From Pseudomonas flavescens (GTDB lineage Bacteria; Pseudomonadota; Gammaproteobacteria; Pseudomonadales; Pseudomonadaceae): a DNA stretch of 64,000 bases. The stretch is taken from positions 5,332,001-5,396,000 of the forward strand of contig NZ_JACBYV010000001.1 of assembly GCF_013408425.1 (NCBI RefSeq). The letters are read 5' to 3'. This document shows positions 7,787 to 17,362 of this stretch, piece after piece. The position numbers were made by a program, and so were the translations under genes. Positions within the stretch are counted from its first letter, which is position 1; each line of letters opens with the position of its first letter. The notes beneath the pieces were generated by a model, which was not told the DNA's origin, made no database searches, and saw only the letters and a program-made list of their open reading frames with translations.

Positions 7787-9127
7787 GTGCCCATGACCAG
7801 CATCTCCAAAGCGGAATACGCCCGTCGACGCAAGGCGCTCATGGCGCAGATGGAACCCAACAGCATCGCCATTCTGCCGGCGGCACCCGTGTTCATCCGC
7901 AACCGCGATGTCGAACATATCTATCGTCAGGACAGTGATTTCCAGTACCTGTCCGGGTTCCCCGAGCCCGAGGCGGTGATCGCGTTGATCCCCGGCCGCG
8001 AGCACGGCGAATACGTGCTGTTCTGCCGAGAGCGTGATCCCGAGCGTGAACTGTGGGATGGCTTGCGCGCTGGTCAGGAAGGCGCCATCAGCCGTTACGG
8101 TGCGGACGATGCCTTTCCCATCGGCGATATCGACGACATCCTGCCGGGGCTGATCGAAGGTCGTGAGCGTGTCTATTACGCCGTGGGTACCAACCCGGAA
8201 TTCGATCGTCATCTGATGGAGTGGGTCAACGTGATCCGCTCCAAGGCCCGCCAGGGCGCCACGCCACCGAAAGAGTTCGTCGCCCTCAATCATTTCCTCC
8301 ACGACCTGCGTCTGTACAAGTCGGCCGGAGAGGTGAAGGTGATGCGCGAAGCGGCGCAAATTTCCGCACGCGCCCATATCAAGGCCATGCAGGCAAGCCG
8401 CGCCGGGCTTTACGAATACCATCTGGAAGCAGAGCTGGATTACGAATTCCGCAAGGGCGGTTCGAAGATGCCGGCCTACGGCTCCATCGTCGCAGCGGGC
8501 AAGAACGCCTGCATTCTGCATTACCGTGAGAACGACGCGGTGCTGAAGGACGGTGACGTGGTGCTGATCGACGCCGGCTGCGAGATCGACTGCTATGCCA
8601 GCGACATCACTCGTACCTTTCCGGTCAGCGGTACCTTCACGCCCGAGCAGAAGGCCATTTACGAGATCGTGCTGGCGGCCAACATCGAAGCCTTCAAGCA
8701 CATCGCGCCGGGTCGCCACTGGAACGAGGCCCATGAGGCCACGGTTCGGGTGATCACTGCTGGTCTGGTCGAGTTGGGCCTGCTCAAGGGCAATGTCGAC
8801 GAGCTGATCGCCGCGGAAGCCTACAAGCCGTTCTACATGCACCGTGCCGGCCACTGGCTGGGCATGGACGTGCATGACGTCGGCGAGTACAAGGTCGGCG
8901 GCGAGTGGCGTGTGCTCGAAGTGGGCATGGCCATGACCGTCGAGCCGGGCATCTACATCGCCGTGGACAATCAGAACGTGGCCAAGAAATGGCGCGGCAT
9001 CGGCGTGCGCATCGAGGATGACGTCGTGGTGACCAAGACCGGTTGCGAGATTCTCACCGGCGATGTCCCCAAGACCGTCGACGAGATCGAGACACTGATG
9101 GCCGCCGCTCGCGCGCAGGTGGCCTGA
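7787..9127 (+). CDS. pepP: Xaa-Pro aminopeptidase (aminopeptidase P)
   Basis: Dinuclear manganese peptidase of the M24B family that removes an N-terminal residue before proline. 446 residues from GTG 7787, chosen because GGAG at 7777-7780 is 6 bases away; the in-frame ATG at 7793 is the alternative. N-terminal domain YARRRKALMAQMEPNSIAIL, and a pita-bread catalytic domain with the metal ligands in LIDAGCEIDCYASDITRTF, HRAGHWLGMDVHDVG, MTVEPGIYI and IGVRIEDDV. It is followed after 4 bases by ubiH, the conserved pepP-ubiH-ubiI order of enterics and pseudomonads. Confidence 0.96.
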   Translation: MPMTSISKAEYARRRKALMAQMEPNSIAILPAAPVFIRNRDVEHIYRQDSDFQYLSGFPEPEAVIALIPGREHGEYVLFCRERDPERELWDGLRAGQEGAISRYGADDAFPIGDIDDILPGLIEGRERVYYAVGTNPEFDRHLMEWVNVIRSKARQGATPPKEFVALNHFLHDLRLYKSAGEVKVMREAAQISARAHIKAMQASRAGLYEYHLEAELDYEFRKGGSKMPAYGSIVAAGKNACILHYRENDAVLKDGDVVLIDAGCEIDCYASDITRTFPVSGTFTPEQKAIYEIVLAANIEAFKHIAPGRHWNEAHEATVRVITAGLVELGLLKGNVDELIAAEAYKPFYMHRAGHWLGMDVHDVGEYKVGGEWRVLEVGMAMTVEPGIYIAVDNQNVAKKWRGIGVRIEDDVVVTKTGCEILTGDVPKTVDEIETLMAAARAQVA

Positions 9128-9131
9128 GGCC

Positions 9132-10322
9132 ATGCTGCGGGTCGACTTGGCGATCATCGGCGGTGGTCTGGTCGGTGCCAGCCTGGCGCTGGCGCTGCAG
9201 GGCGAGGCGCGCACGCGTGGCTGGAAAATCGCTTTGATCGAGCCATTCGCTCCCGGCGAAGGCTACCAACCGAGCTACGATGCCCGCTCCACGGCACTGT
9301 CCTACGGCTCGCGGCTGATCTACGAAGGTCTTGGCCTGTGGCCAGCGATCGCCGAGCACGCCACTCCCATCGAGCAGATACACGTATCGGATCGCGGGCG
9401 CTTCGCCGCTGCGCGGCTGAGTGCCGAGGAGGAAGGCGTTCCTGCTCTGGGTTACGTGGTGGAAAACGCCTGGCTTGGCCATTGCCTGTGGCAGGCGCTC
9501 GACGCCGAAGTGATCCAGTGGCGTTGCCCGGCCCAGGTCGAGCGGATGGATGCGCTGCCGGATGGCTATCGGCTGACCCTCGATGACGAAAGCCTGATCG
9601 ACTGCTCCCTGGCGGTGCTCGCCGATGGCGGGCGCTCTTCGCTGCGTGAACAGTTGGGCATCACGGTGAACCAACGGCCTTATGACCAGACTGCGGTGAT
9701 CGCCAATATCACGCCTTCGCGCCCACACGCAGGCCAAGCCTTCGAACGCTTCACCGAGTCCGGACCACTGGCGTTGCTGCCGCTTTCGGACAATCGCTGT
9801 GCACTGGTATGGACGCACCCGAGCGGTGATGTCGAGCGGCTGCTCAAGCTGGACGAGCGCGCGTTTCTCGCCGAACTGCAGGAGGCCTTCGGTTACCGCC
9901 TCGGTGCTTTGCGTCAGGTCGGCGCGCGGCTGCCTTACCCGCTGGTGCTGGTCGAGGCGGCCGAGCAGGTACGGGCCAATCTGGTGGTGCTGGGCAATGC
10001 CGCGCACAGCCTGCATCCGATTGCCGGGCAGGGCTTCAACCTGTCGCTGCGTGACGTTCGTGCCCTGGCCGATACTGTGCTGGCGGGCTCCGCGCCGCTT
10101 GGCGACCTGGCCACTCTGCAGCGCTATGCAGCCGTTCAGGCTGGCGATCAGGCCTTCACGGTCGGCTTTTCGGATCAGGTCACCCGGCTGTTCAGTACCG
10201 ATCAGCCGCTGCTCGCCGCGGGCCGCAACCTCGGCCTGCTGGGGTTGGAATTGTTGCCGCCGGCCAAGCGCTGGTTCGCACGCCAGGCCATGGGCATAGG
10301 TACTCGCGGTACCCCGCAATGA
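9132..10322 (+). CDS. ubiH: 2-octaprenyl-6-methoxyphenol hydroxylase
   Basis: FAD monooxygenase hydroxylating the ubiquinone ring. 396 residues with an N-terminal dinucleotide fold (LAIIGGGLVGASLALALQ), the UbiH/Coq6 signature DARSTALSYGSRLIYEGLGL and the FAD ribityl motif GNAAHSLHPIAGQGFNLSLR. The last bases overlap the next gene start (ATGA, 10319-10322), indicating coupling with the DUF4442 gene. Distinguished from the ubiI paralogue downstream by its position after pepP and by the family signature. Confidence 0.93.
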   Translation: MLRVDLAIIGGGLVGASLALALQGEARTRGWKIALIEPFAPGEGYQPSYDARSTALSYGSRLIYEGLGLWPAIAEHATPIEQIHVSDRGRFAAARLSAEEEGVPALGYVVENAWLGHCLWQALDAEVIQWRCPAQVERMDALPDGYRLTLDDESLIDCSLAVLADGGRSSLREQLGITVNQRPYDQTAVIANITPSRPHAGQAFERFTESGPLALLPLSDNRCALVWTHPSGDVERLLKLDERAFLAELQEAFGYRLGALRQVGARLPYPLVLVEAAEQVRANLVVLGNAAHSLHPIAGQGFNLSLRDVRALADTVLAGSAPLGDLATLQRYAAVQAGDQAFTVGFSDQVTRLFSTDQPLLAAGRNLGLLGLELLPPAKRWFARQAMGIGTRGTPQ

Positions 10323-10801
10323 GTGCCCGGCGGCTGGCGCGCAAGGCCCGCCTGCTGCGCTGGGTCATGAATTGCTACCCGCCCTACCTGGGGGCTGGCG
10401 TATGGATTCGGCGCATCGCAGCGGATTTTCGTCAGGTCGACGTGAAGATGCGTCTGGGTTGGTACAACCGCAACTATGTGGGTACCCAGTTCGGCGGCAG
10501 CCTGTATTCGATGACCGATCCGTTCTACATGTTGATGCTGATGGAGAACCTGGGGCGCGATTACGTGGTCTGGGACAAGGCCGCCAGCATCGACTTCATC
10601 GCGCCGGGCAGAGGCCCGGTATTCGCCTCGTTCGCCATCGACCAGGCCTTCGTCGACGAGGTGCGTCAGCACACCGCCGCGGGTGACAAGTACCTGCCCG
10701 AGTTGCAGGTGGAGGTCCGCGACGGTGATGGCACCCTGGTCGCTCGGGTACACAAGACTCTTTACGTGCGGCTCAAGCCGCGCCAGCGGCAGGCAGCCTG
10801 A
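10319..10801 (+). CDS. DUF4442 hotdog-fold protein between ubiH and ubiI
   Basis: 160 residues. DUF4442 is a thioesterase-like hotdog fold; visible here are YNRNYVGTQFGGSLYSMTDP, FYMLMLMENLGRDYVVWDKA and SIDFIAPGRGPVFASF. No catalytic activity is established for the family. It is locked between two ubiquinone hydroxylase genes by a 4-base overlap with ubiH and a gap of only a few bases to ubiI, so a role near quinone or acyl-chain metabolism is a reasonable guess but not shown. Confidence 0.85.
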   Translation: MSARRLARKARLLRWVMNCYPPYLGAGVWIRRIAADFRQVDVKMRLGWYNRNYVGTQFGGSLYSMTDPFYMLMLMENLGRDYVVWDKAASIDFIAPGRGPVFASFAIDQAFVDEVRQHTAAGDKYLPELQVEVRDGDGTLVARVHKTLYVRLKPRQRQAA

Positions 10802-10813
10802 GGAATGGACGAC

Positions 10814-12034
10814 ATGCGTGCAGATATGATCATCGTCGGTGCCGGAATGGTCGGCAGCGCCCTGGCGCTGGCCCTGCGCGAGCAGGGGCTGGATTGCCTG
10901 GTGTTGGACGGCGGGCCGCTGCAGGTCGAGCCGTTCGAGGGCAACGCTGCTTACGAGCCTCGGGTCAGTGCGCTGTCGATGGCCAGCCAGCGCATCCTCG
11001 AACGCCTTGGCGCCTGGCCCGGCGTGCTGGCGCGGCGCAGTTGCCCGTACAGCGAAATGCGCGTGTGGGATGGCAGCGGCACCGGCAGCATCCATTTCAG
11101 CGCTGCCAGCGTGCATGCCAATATGCTCGGCCATATCGTCGAGAATCGCGTGGTGCAGGACGCGTTGCTCGAGCGCCTGCATGCCAGCGATGTTCGTCTG
11201 CTCGCCGACGCGCGGCTGGAGCGCCTGCGCCACTCCGGTGACGACTGGCTGCTGACCTTGGCCGACGGCCGCGAATTGCGTACCTCGCTGGTGGTCGCGG
11301 CCGATGGCGCCAACTCGGCGGTACGTCGTCTGGCGGGTTGTGAAACCCGCGAGTGGGATTACCTGCACCACGCCATCGTCACCAGCGTGCGTTGTGCCGA
11401 TGCGCATCAGGCCACCGCCTGGCAGCGCTTCACCGACGACGGCCCGCTGGCCTTCCTGCCTTTGGGCGAGCGCGATGGCGAGCACTGGTGTTCGATCGTC
11501 TGGTCGACCACGCCGGAGCAAGCGAGCCACTTGATGGCGCTGGCTGACGATGAGTTTTCCACGGCCCTGGGGCAGGCGTTCGAATACCGCCTGGGCCAGG
11601 TACTGCAAGTGGATCGACGCCTATGCATTCCGCTGCGTCAGCGCCACGCCAAGCGCTATGTCGAACCCGGCCTGGCGCTGATTGGCGATGCTGCCCACAC
11701 CATCCACCCGCTGGCCGGCCAGGGCGTCAACCTCGGCTTTCTCGACGCCGCGGTGCTCGCCGAGGTGCTGGCGCAGGCAGCCGGGCGTGGTGAGCGGCTT
11801 GCCGACGAGCGCGTGCTGAGCCGCTACGAGCGCCGCCGCATGCCGCACAACCTGGCGATGATGGCGGCGATGGAGAGTTTTCAGCGGCTGTTCCAGAGCG
11901 ACTCACTGACGCTGCGCTTGCTGCGCAACACCGGCTTGGGGCTGGTCGATGGCCTGGACGAGGCCAAGGCGCTGTTCGTGCGCCAGGCGCTGGGCTTGAG
12001 CGGCGATCTGCCGGATCTGGCCAGGGCCCGCTAG
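10814..12034 (+). CDS. ubiI: FAD-dependent ubiquinone-biosynthesis hydroxylase (UbiI/VisC)
   Basis: Second UbiH/Coq6-family monooxygenase, expected to hydroxylate ring position C5. Rossmann motif MIIVGAGMVGSALALALREQ, signature YEPRVSALSMASQRILERLG and FAD motif GDAAHTIHPLAGQGVNLGFL. I prefer the ATG at 10814 (406 residues) because GAGGA at 10800-10804 is 9 bases away; the upstream ATG at 10805 abuts that sequence. Last gene of the pepP-ubiH cluster. Confidence 0.92.
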   Translation: MRADMIIVGAGMVGSALALALREQGLDCLVLDGGPLQVEPFEGNAAYEPRVSALSMASQRILERLGAWPGVLARRSCPYSEMRVWDGSGTGSIHFSAASVHANMLGHIVENRVVQDALLERLHASDVRLLADARLERLRHSGDDWLLTLADGRELRTSLVVAADGANSAVRRLAGCETREWDYLHHAIVTSVRCADAHQATAWQRFTDDGPLAFLPLGERDGEHWCSIVWSTTPEQASHLMALADDEFSTALGQAFEYRLGQVLQVDRRLCIPLRQRHAKRYVEPGLALIGDAAHTIHPLAGQGVNLGFLDAAVLAEVLAQAAGRGERLADERVLSRYERRRMPHNLAMMAAMESFQRLFQSDSLTLRLLRNTGLGLVDGLDEAKALFVRQALGLSGDLPDLARAR

Positions 12035-12079
12035 GCGCTGTACCGGGTGTTCGGCCTTGCGTCATACCTGTGGCTGGAA

Positions 12080-12098
12080 GACAATGCGATGCATTATC
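12080..12098 (+). promoter_or_regulatory. Fur box upstream of the second fecI gene
   Basis: GACAATGCGATGCATTATC matches 14 of 19 positions of the Fur consensus GATAATGATAATCATTATC, with both outer arms well kept. It lies 21 bases before the sigma-factor ATG, so iron-bound Fur would block transcription. Confidence 0.65.
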
Positions 12099-12119
12099 AT
12101 CTCTAGCCCTGGTGCTGCC

Positions 12120-12620
12120 ATGTCCGGCCCGGATCATTCCGCGTTGCATCTTCTCTACAGCGAACATAACGGCTGGCTCAAGGGCTGGCTGCGGGCACGC
12201 CTGGGCAATACCAGCGATGCCGCCGACCTGGCTCAGGACACCTTTGTGCGGGTGCTCAGCGCCCGCGACGTGCAGGCCATCCGCGAGCCGCGTACCTACC
12301 TGAGCGCCATCGCCCGCGCGCTGATGATCGACAAGTTTCGCCGCCAGGCCGTCGAGCAGGCCTATCTCGATGTACTGGCGCTGCGTCCCGAGCCCATGGA
12401 CATCTCGCCGGAGACCCGTCTGCTGATCCTCGAAACCCTCACTGCGGTCGATGCCATGCTCGACGGTCTTGGTGAGCGCACACGGCGCATTTTCCTGGCG
12501 GTGCAACTGGAAGGGCTCAGTTATGTGGCTACCGGCGAGCGCCTCGGCGTGTCGGTGACCACGGTGAAGAAGCACATGATCCGCGCCATGACCCACTGCC
12601 TGTTGTTGATGGAAGACTGA
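12120..12620 (+). CDS. FecI-type ECF sigma factor (second set)
   Basis: 166 residues from ATG 12120-12122 (MSGPDHSALHLLYSEHNGWL). Region 2: DAADLAQDTFVRVLSARD and YLSAIARALMIDKFRRQAVE. Region 4: LEGLSYVATGERLGVSVTTV followed by KKHMIRAMTHC. Expected to direct transcription of the receptor gene two genes downstream. The frame is open to a TTG at 12057 but that extension would cover the Fur box. Followed by its fecR partner after 3 bases. Clearly paralogous to the sigma factor at the left end, but too divergent to be a recent duplicate. Confidence 0.92.
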   Translation: MSGPDHSALHLLYSEHNGWLKGWLRARLGNTSDAADLAQDTFVRVLSARDVQAIREPRTYLSAIARALMIDKFRRQAVEQAYLDVLALRPEPMDISPETRLLILETLTAVDAMLDGLGERTRRIFLAVQLEGLSYVATGERLGVSVTTVKKHMIRAMTHCLLLMED

Positions 12621-12623
12621 GCC

Positions 12624-13559
12624 ATGGATCGCCAGACCCTGGAAGCGGCCGCCACCTGGTATGTGCAACTCAACGCCACGCCGCCGAGCGAGGCCGAGCG
12701 TCTGGCGCATCGCGAGTGGCTCGCGCAGCACCCCGGGCACCGCCAGGCCTGGGCACGGGTGGAGCGCCTGCAGCATCAGCTCGGCGGCCTGCCGGCGGAT
12801 GTGGCGCTGCCCGCGCTGGACGGTGTGCGGGCGCGGCGACGTGCGGTGCTGAAGACCCTGGGCCTGCTGCTCGCCTCCGGGGCCGCAGGCTGGGCGTCCT
12901 TCGACCTGGCGCCGACTCAGGACTGGCTTGCCGATCAGCGCACGGCCACTGGCGAGCGTCGTCACCTGCAACTGAGCGATGGCAGCGTGCTGGATCTGAA
13001 TACCGCGACAGCGGTGGATATCCGTTTCGACGCCAGCCTGCGACAACTGCAGTTGCATCGCGGCGAGATACTCGTGCGTACCGCTGCCGATCCGGCCGGA
13101 CGGCCTTTCGTGGTGCATACCGCGCAGGGCAGTGTACGGGCGTTGGGTACCTGTTTCAGCGTGCGCTGCGAGGGCGACAGCACTCAGGTTGCGGTGCTGG
13201 AAGATGAGGTCGAAGTGCGTGCGGCCCGGCAACCTGGTCGGGCAGTGCATATCGGCGCCAATCAGCGAGTCGCTGTGGAGGCCGCTGCGGTCGGCACGCC
13301 CAGCGCATTGCCGCCGGGAGCAGGTGCCTGGGCGCAGGGCATGCTGACGGTGATCGACTGGCGCCTGGATGCCTTCGTCGCCGAACTGGGGCGCTACCGT
13401 CCCGGCTATCTCAGCTGTGCCGACGCGGTGGCAGACTTGCGCCTCTCTGGTGCTTTCCGGATCGACGACACGGACATCATTCTGGAAAACCTGGGCGCCT
13501 CGCTGCCGATTCGAGTGCGTTACCTGAGTCGTTACTGGGCGCGAATCGAGGCTGCCTGA
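12624..13559 (+). CDS. FecR-type anti-sigma regulator (second set)
   Basis: 311 residues. DUF4880 start (TLEAAATWYVQLNATPPSEA), one membrane segment at about residues 73-92 after a triple arginine (RRRAVLKTLGLLLASGAAGW), and a periplasmic FecR domain (GSVRALGTCFSVRCEG, QVAVLEDEVEVRA). It carries the signal from the receptor to the sigma factor encoded just upstream. As in the first set, the arginines before the membrane segment fit a Tat-type insertion signal. Confidence 0.92.
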   Translation: MDRQTLEAAATWYVQLNATPPSEAERLAHREWLAQHPGHRQAWARVERLQHQLGGLPADVALPALDGVRARRRAVLKTLGLLLASGAAGWASFDLAPTQDWLADQRTATGERRHLQLSDGSVLDLNTATAVDIRFDASLRQLQLHRGEILVRTAADPAGRPFVVHTAQGSVRALGTCFSVRCEGDSTQVAVLEDEVEVRAARQPGRAVHIGANQRVAVEAAAVGTPSALPPGAGAWAQGMLTVIDWRLDAFVAELGRYRPGYLSCADAVADLRLSGAFRIDDTDIILENLGASLPIRVRYLSRYWARIEAA

Positions 13560-13593
13560 TCGGGCCTGCAAAAAAAACAGCCATCCGGGGTTG

Positions 13594-13612
13594 CCGATTT
13601 TCATTCTCATTC
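13594..13612 (+). promoter_or_regulatory. Possible Fur-like or ECF promoter element before the siderophore receptor
   Basis: An AT-rich stretch (GATTTTCATTCTCATTCGG, 11 of 19 to the Fur consensus) sits between fecR and the receptor gene. About 20 bases upstream is an eight-base A-tract (13570-13577) resembling the one at the end of the first fecR before fecA. Either could be part of a sigma-specific promoter; the assignment is tentative. Confidence 0.3.
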
Positions 13613-13677
13613 GGCCAAGCACATGAAGCGGTTTTGCATCGCCGCGGATCTGCCCAGCCCATGACAAGGAAATGACC

Positions 13678-16113
13678 ATGCCCCGCTTTCTCTCGCCAGC
13701 CAAGCCGATGGCTCGCGCCGTTCACCTGGCCCTGTTCGGTCTGGCCGGCGCGCCGATACCCATGCTCTGCGCCTTGCCGAGCCACGCCCTGGCGCAGGAG
13801 GCAGGGGTGCAGAGCTACCGTATTGCGCCTGGCTCGCTGGGTACCGCGCTGAGCCAGTTCGCAACGGTCGCCGGGGTGACGCTTTCATTCGCTGCCGTGC
13901 AGACCGAAGGGCTCGACTCGCCGGGCCTGCAGGGCGATTACGGCGTCGACGAAGGACTCGCACGTCTGCTGCAGGGCAGCGGTTTGCAGGCCCAGCGTCA
14001 GGGCAACGGCAGTTATGTGCTGGTACCTGCCAGTCGGGGCCAAGGAGTTGAGCTCTCTGCGTTGAGCATTTCCGGCAAGGCGCCGGGTTCGACCACCGAG
14101 GGCACGGGCTCCTACACCACGGAATCGTCCAGCAGCTCGACGCGCCTGAACCTGTCACTCAAGGAGACGCCACAATCGGTCACCGTGCTGACCCGCCAGC
14201 GTATGGATGACCAGAACCTCGACACCCTGACCGATGCCCTGGATGCCACTGCCGGCATCACCGTGATTCGCGAAAGTCTGGGGGCCGACAGCACCACCTA
14301 TCTGTCGCGCGGCTTCGCCATTCGCAACTTCGCCATCGACGGCGTACCGACCTCGGCGGGCATGGACAACTACACCCAGAACACCGCCATGTACGACCGC
14401 GTGGAGGTGGTGCGTGGCGCCACGGGCCTGGTCAGCGGCCTGGGCAATCCTTCCGCGACCATCAACCTGATCCGCAAGCGCCCGGGCATCGAACCTCAGG
14501 TGCAGCTGTCGGCCGAAGCCGGTAGCTGGGACCGTTACGGCTTGGGGGTGGATGTCGGCGGTGCGTTGACCGAGAGCGGTAACGTGCGCGGGCGTTTCGT
14601 CGTCGATCACAAGGATCAGCACGCCTGGATCGACCGCTTCAGCCAGGAGGTGAGCACCGTCTACGGCATCACCGAGCTGGATCTGAGCGAATCGACCCTG
14701 CTGACCCTGGGTTTCAGCCATCAGACGACCAACAGCAACGCGCCGATGCGCACCGGCTTTCCATTGTTCACGACCGACGGCGGAAGAACCGACATCAAGC
14801 GCTCGTTCAACAGCTCGCCTGACTGGACGTACTACGATCGCCAGCAGAGCACGCTGTTCACCTCCGTCGAACAGCAGTTCGCCAATGGCTGGAGCGGCAA
14901 GCTGGAGTACAGCCACGCGCGCAACGATTACGACACCGTGGTCAGCTACATGGATGGCCTGATCGATCCGGCTACTGGCTCGGGTGCCTACATCATGCCG
15001 ACCCGCTGGCAGGCGACGCCCGAGCAGGACAATCTCGACGCCTATCTGACCGGCTTCTTCCCGCTGCTGGGGCGCGAGCACGAGCTTATCGGCGGGGTGA
15101 CCCTGTCGCGTCTCGAGGAGCGGGGAACCTCCAACTACGGAGGCTGGCAACGCCCGGGCTCCAGTTATGCCGGCAGCATCGACAACATCTATGGCTGGAA
15201 CGGCCAGGCGCCGAAACCGGTGTTCAACAAGATCGGCGAGAGCGATTTGACCGAAACCCAGTATGCCGCCTACCTGACGTCGCGCTGGCACCTGACCGAT
15301 GCAGCCAGCCTGATCCTCGGCGCGCGCGTGGTGGACTGGAATCGCGAGAGCAAAAGCCGCTTGTATGGTGGCGCCACCAGCAAGACGGAGCGTACCGAAA
15401 CCGGGATCGTCATTCCCTACGCGGGCTTCGTCTACGACCTCGATGACACCTGGACGGCCTACGCCAGCTACACGCAGATCTTCAACCCGCAGAACGCCAA
15501 CATCCGCGACGTCAACGGCACGCCTCTGGATCCTCAGGAAGGCACCGGCTACGAGCTCGGGCTGAAGGCCGACTTCTACGACGGCCGCCTCAACGGCAGC
15601 CTGGCGGTGTTCCGCGTCGAGCAGGACAACCTTGCGGTGGCCAACGGCAGCCTGCTGCAGCCCAGTGGCTTCCAGGCCTACAAGGCGGAAAACGGCACGA
15701 CCAGCGAGGGTGTGGAGCTGGAGGTCAATGGTGAGCTCGCCGACGGTTGGCAGCTCACGGGGGGCTACTCCTACAGCGTCAGTTTCAATGACGACGACAA
15801 GCGGATCGTCACCGAGATCCCGCGCAACAGCGTCAAGCTGTTCACCAGCTATCGGCTGCCGGGCGCCCTGGACAAGCTCACCGTTGGTGGTGGTGTGAAT
15901 TGGCAGAGCGAGAGTGGCTACGACCTCAGCTACGCGACCACGCAGAGCAGCTACGCGCTGGTCAACCTCATGGCGAAGTACCAGCTCACGCCGGCGTTGT
16001 CGGCATCGGTGAACCTCAACAACCTGTTCGACAAGGAGTACCTCACCACCACGGCAGCAGGCTTGTATGGCGCACCGCGCAATGTCATGACCAGCCTGCA
16101 ATACAACTACTGA
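13678..16113 (+). CDS. TonB-dependent siderophore receptor with signalling domain (FpvA/FoxA/FhuE type)
   Basis: Outer-membrane ferric-siderophore importer and surface-signalling receptor. 811 residues from ATG 13678; AAGGA at 13666-13670 is 7 bases from it and only 1 base from the in-frame ATG at 13672. Signal peptide ends near SHALAQE; STN domain ([20 protein letters not shown]); plug [20 protein letters not shown] with [15 protein letters not shown] and [20 protein letters not shown]; 22-strand barrel ending in aromatic [10 protein letters not shown]. The plug signature belongs to the TIGR01783 siderophore class, so a hydroxamate-type xenosiderophore is plausible; the exact ligand cannot be read. 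Controlled by the FecI/FecR pair upstream. Confidence 0.93.
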   Translation: MPRFLSPAKPMARAVHLALFGLAGAPIPMLCALPSHALAQEAGVQSYRIAPGSLGTALSQFATVAGVTLSFAAVQTEGLDSPGLQGDYGVDEGLARLLQGSGLQAQRQGNGSYVLVPASRGQGVELSALSISGKAPGSTTEGTGSYTTESSSSSTRLNLSLKETPQSVTVLTRQRMDDQNLDTLTDALDATAGITVIRESLGADSTTYLSRGFAIRNFAIDGVPTSAGMDNYTQNTAMYDRVEVVRGATGLVSGLGNPSATINLIRKRPGIEPQVQLSAEAGSWDRYGLGVDVGGALTESGNVRGRFVVDHKDQHAWIDRFSQEVSTVYGITELDLSESTLLTLGFSHQTTNSNAPMRTGFPLFTTDGGRTDIKRSFNSSPDWTYYDRQQSTLFTSVEQQFANGWSGKLEYSHARNDYDTVVSYMDGLIDPATGSGAYIMPTRWQATPEQDNLDAYLTGFFPLLGREHELIGGVTLSRLEERGTSNYGGWQRPGSSYAGSIDNIYGWNGQAPKPVFNKIGESDLTETQYAAYLTSRWHLTDAASLILGARVVDWNRESKSRLYGGATSKTERTETGIVIPYAGFVYDLDDTWTAYASYTQIFNPQNANIRDVNGTPLDPQEGTGYELGLKADFYDGRLNGSLAVFRVEQDNLAVANGSLLQPSGFQAYKAENGTTSEGVELEVNGELADGWQLTGGYSYSVSFNDDDKRIVTEIPRNSVKLFTSYRLPGALDKLTVGGGVNWQSESGYDLSYATTQSSYALVNLMAKYQLTPALSASVNLNNLFDKEYLTTTAAGLYGAPRNVMTSLQYNY

Positions 16114-16201
16114 TGCGTTATCGGGTGCTCACGGGGACGTGGGCACTCGACGTTTGGCGACGGCGGTAATATCCGGCAATGACCTGGCAGTGTGCGGCGT
16201 A

Positions 16202-16220
16202 GATGAGAGTCACTATCATC
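16202..16220 (+). promoter_or_regulatory. Fur-box-like operator before the iron-binding protein gene
   Basis: GATGAGAGTCACTATCATC has matching outer arms (GATGA / TCATC) and agrees with the Fur consensus at 11 of 19 positions. It lies 33 bases before the ATG of the Fe(III) binding protein, suitably placed for iron repression. Confidence 0.5.
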
Positions 16221-16252
16221 AACGCTCTTTCAGCTTCCATAAGGTTCTTGCC

Positions 16253-17254
16253 ATGTCGGTACGCCGTGCGCTTCTCGCTGTTTTCACCCTCAGTACGCTC
16301 GCCAGCGCTGTGCAGGCGGCCGATGAAGTGGTCGTCTACTCCTCGCGTATCGATGAGCTGATCAAGCCGGTGTTCGATGCCTACACCGCCAAGACCGGGG
16401 TCGCGGTGAAGTTCATCACCGACAAGGAAGCGCCGCTGATGGAGCGCATCAAGGCCGAAGGCGAGAACACGCCGGCGGATCTGCTGCTCACCGTGGATGC
16501 TGGCAACCTCTGGCAGGCCGAACAGATGGGCATTCTGCAGCCCATGAAATCCAGCGTCGTCGACGCCAACATTCCCGCTCAGTATCGCGCCGCCAGTGGT
16601 GCGTGGACTGGCCTGTCGCTGCGCGCACGGACCATCGTGTTCTCGCCCGAGCGCGTCAAGGATGGCGAGCTGACCACCTACGAAGCGCTGGCCGACAAGA
16701 ACTGGGAAGGTCGCCTGTGCCTGCGCACCAGCAAGAAGGTCTACAACCAGTCGCTCACCGCCACGCTGATCGAGACCCATGGCGAGGCCAAGACCGAAGA
16801 GATCGTCAAGGGTTGGATCAACAACCTGGCCACCGACGTGTTTCCCGATGACAACTCGGTGATCAATGCCGTTGCCGCTGGCCAGTGCGATGTTGGCATC
16901 GTCAATACCTACTACTTCGGTCGCCTGCACGAGCAGAAGCCTGATCTCAAGGCCAAGCTGTTCTGGCCGAATCAGCAGGACCGCGGTGTGCACGTCAACC
17001 TGTCCGGTGTCGGCCTGACCAAGAATGCGCCGAATCCTGAGGCCGCTCAAAAGCTGGTCGAGTGGATGACCAGTGCCGAGGCGCAGAACATCTTCGCCGA
17101 CGCCAACAAGGAGTTTCCGGCCAATCCAGCGGTCAAGCCATCCGCGGAAGTCGCCTCCTGGGGCGAGTTCAAGGCCGACAGCATTGCCGTGGAAGTGGCA
17201 GGCAAGCGCCAGGCCGAAGCCATCCGCCTGATGGACCGCGCTGGCTGGAACTGA
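16253..17254 (+). CDS. Fe(III) ABC transporter periplasmic binding protein (FbpA/HitA/FutA type)
   Basis: Captures ferric iron in the periplasm and delivers it to the ABC permease encoded next. 333 residues from ATG 16253. Signal peptide [20 protein letters not shown] ending near QAADE, then [20 protein letters not shown], typical of the family. The paired iron-ligand tyrosines are visible in [11 protein letters not shown]. The open frame reaches back to 16139 but that part covers the Fur-like site and lacks a signal peptide. A hairpin before the permease gene may reduce downstream expression. Confidence 0.93.
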   Translation: MSVRRALLAVFTLSTLASAVQAADEVVVYSSRIDELIKPVFDAYTAKTGVAVKFITDKEAPLMERIKAEGENTPADLLLTVDAGNLWQAEQMGILQPMKSSVVDANIPAQYRAASGAWTGLSLRARTIVFSPERVKDGELTTYEALADKNWEGRLCLRTSKKVYNQSLTATLIETHGEAKTEEIVKGWINNLATDVFPDDNSVINAVAAGQCDVGIVNTYYFGRLHEQKPDLKAKLFWPNQQDRGVHVNLSGVGLTKNAPNPEAAQKLVEWMTSAEAQNIFADANKEFPANPAVKPSAEVASWGEFKADSIAVEVAGKRQAEAIRLMDRAGWN

Positions 17255-17311
17255 TGACTGACCGCTGTGCCTGAGCGAGCCGTCGACCCGCTCCTCAGGC
17301 ATCCGTAATTC

Positions 17312-17340
17312 GACGCCCCGGCCTGTACGGGGCGTCTTGC
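17312..17340 (+). terminator. Hairpin between binding protein and permease genes
   Basis: Perfect 9-base arms (GACGCCCCG / CGGGGCGTC) around a 7-base loop, followed by TTGC and then TTTG. A moderate intrinsic terminator or RNA-stability hairpin; it would leave the binding protein more abundant than the permease, as usual for such importers. Confidence 0.55.
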
Positions 17341-17362
17341 TTTGCGTTTTCCAGGAGTTTGC

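Noticed and set aside
11727..13703. 658-residue minus-strand frame across the second fecI-fecR region
   Set aside because: Spans two clear plus-strand genes and a Fur box; no recognisable domain.
14155..16101. 648-residue minus-strand frame across the siderophore receptor
   Set aside because: The plus-strand receptor has signal peptide, STN, plug and barrel; the opposite frame is composition-driven.
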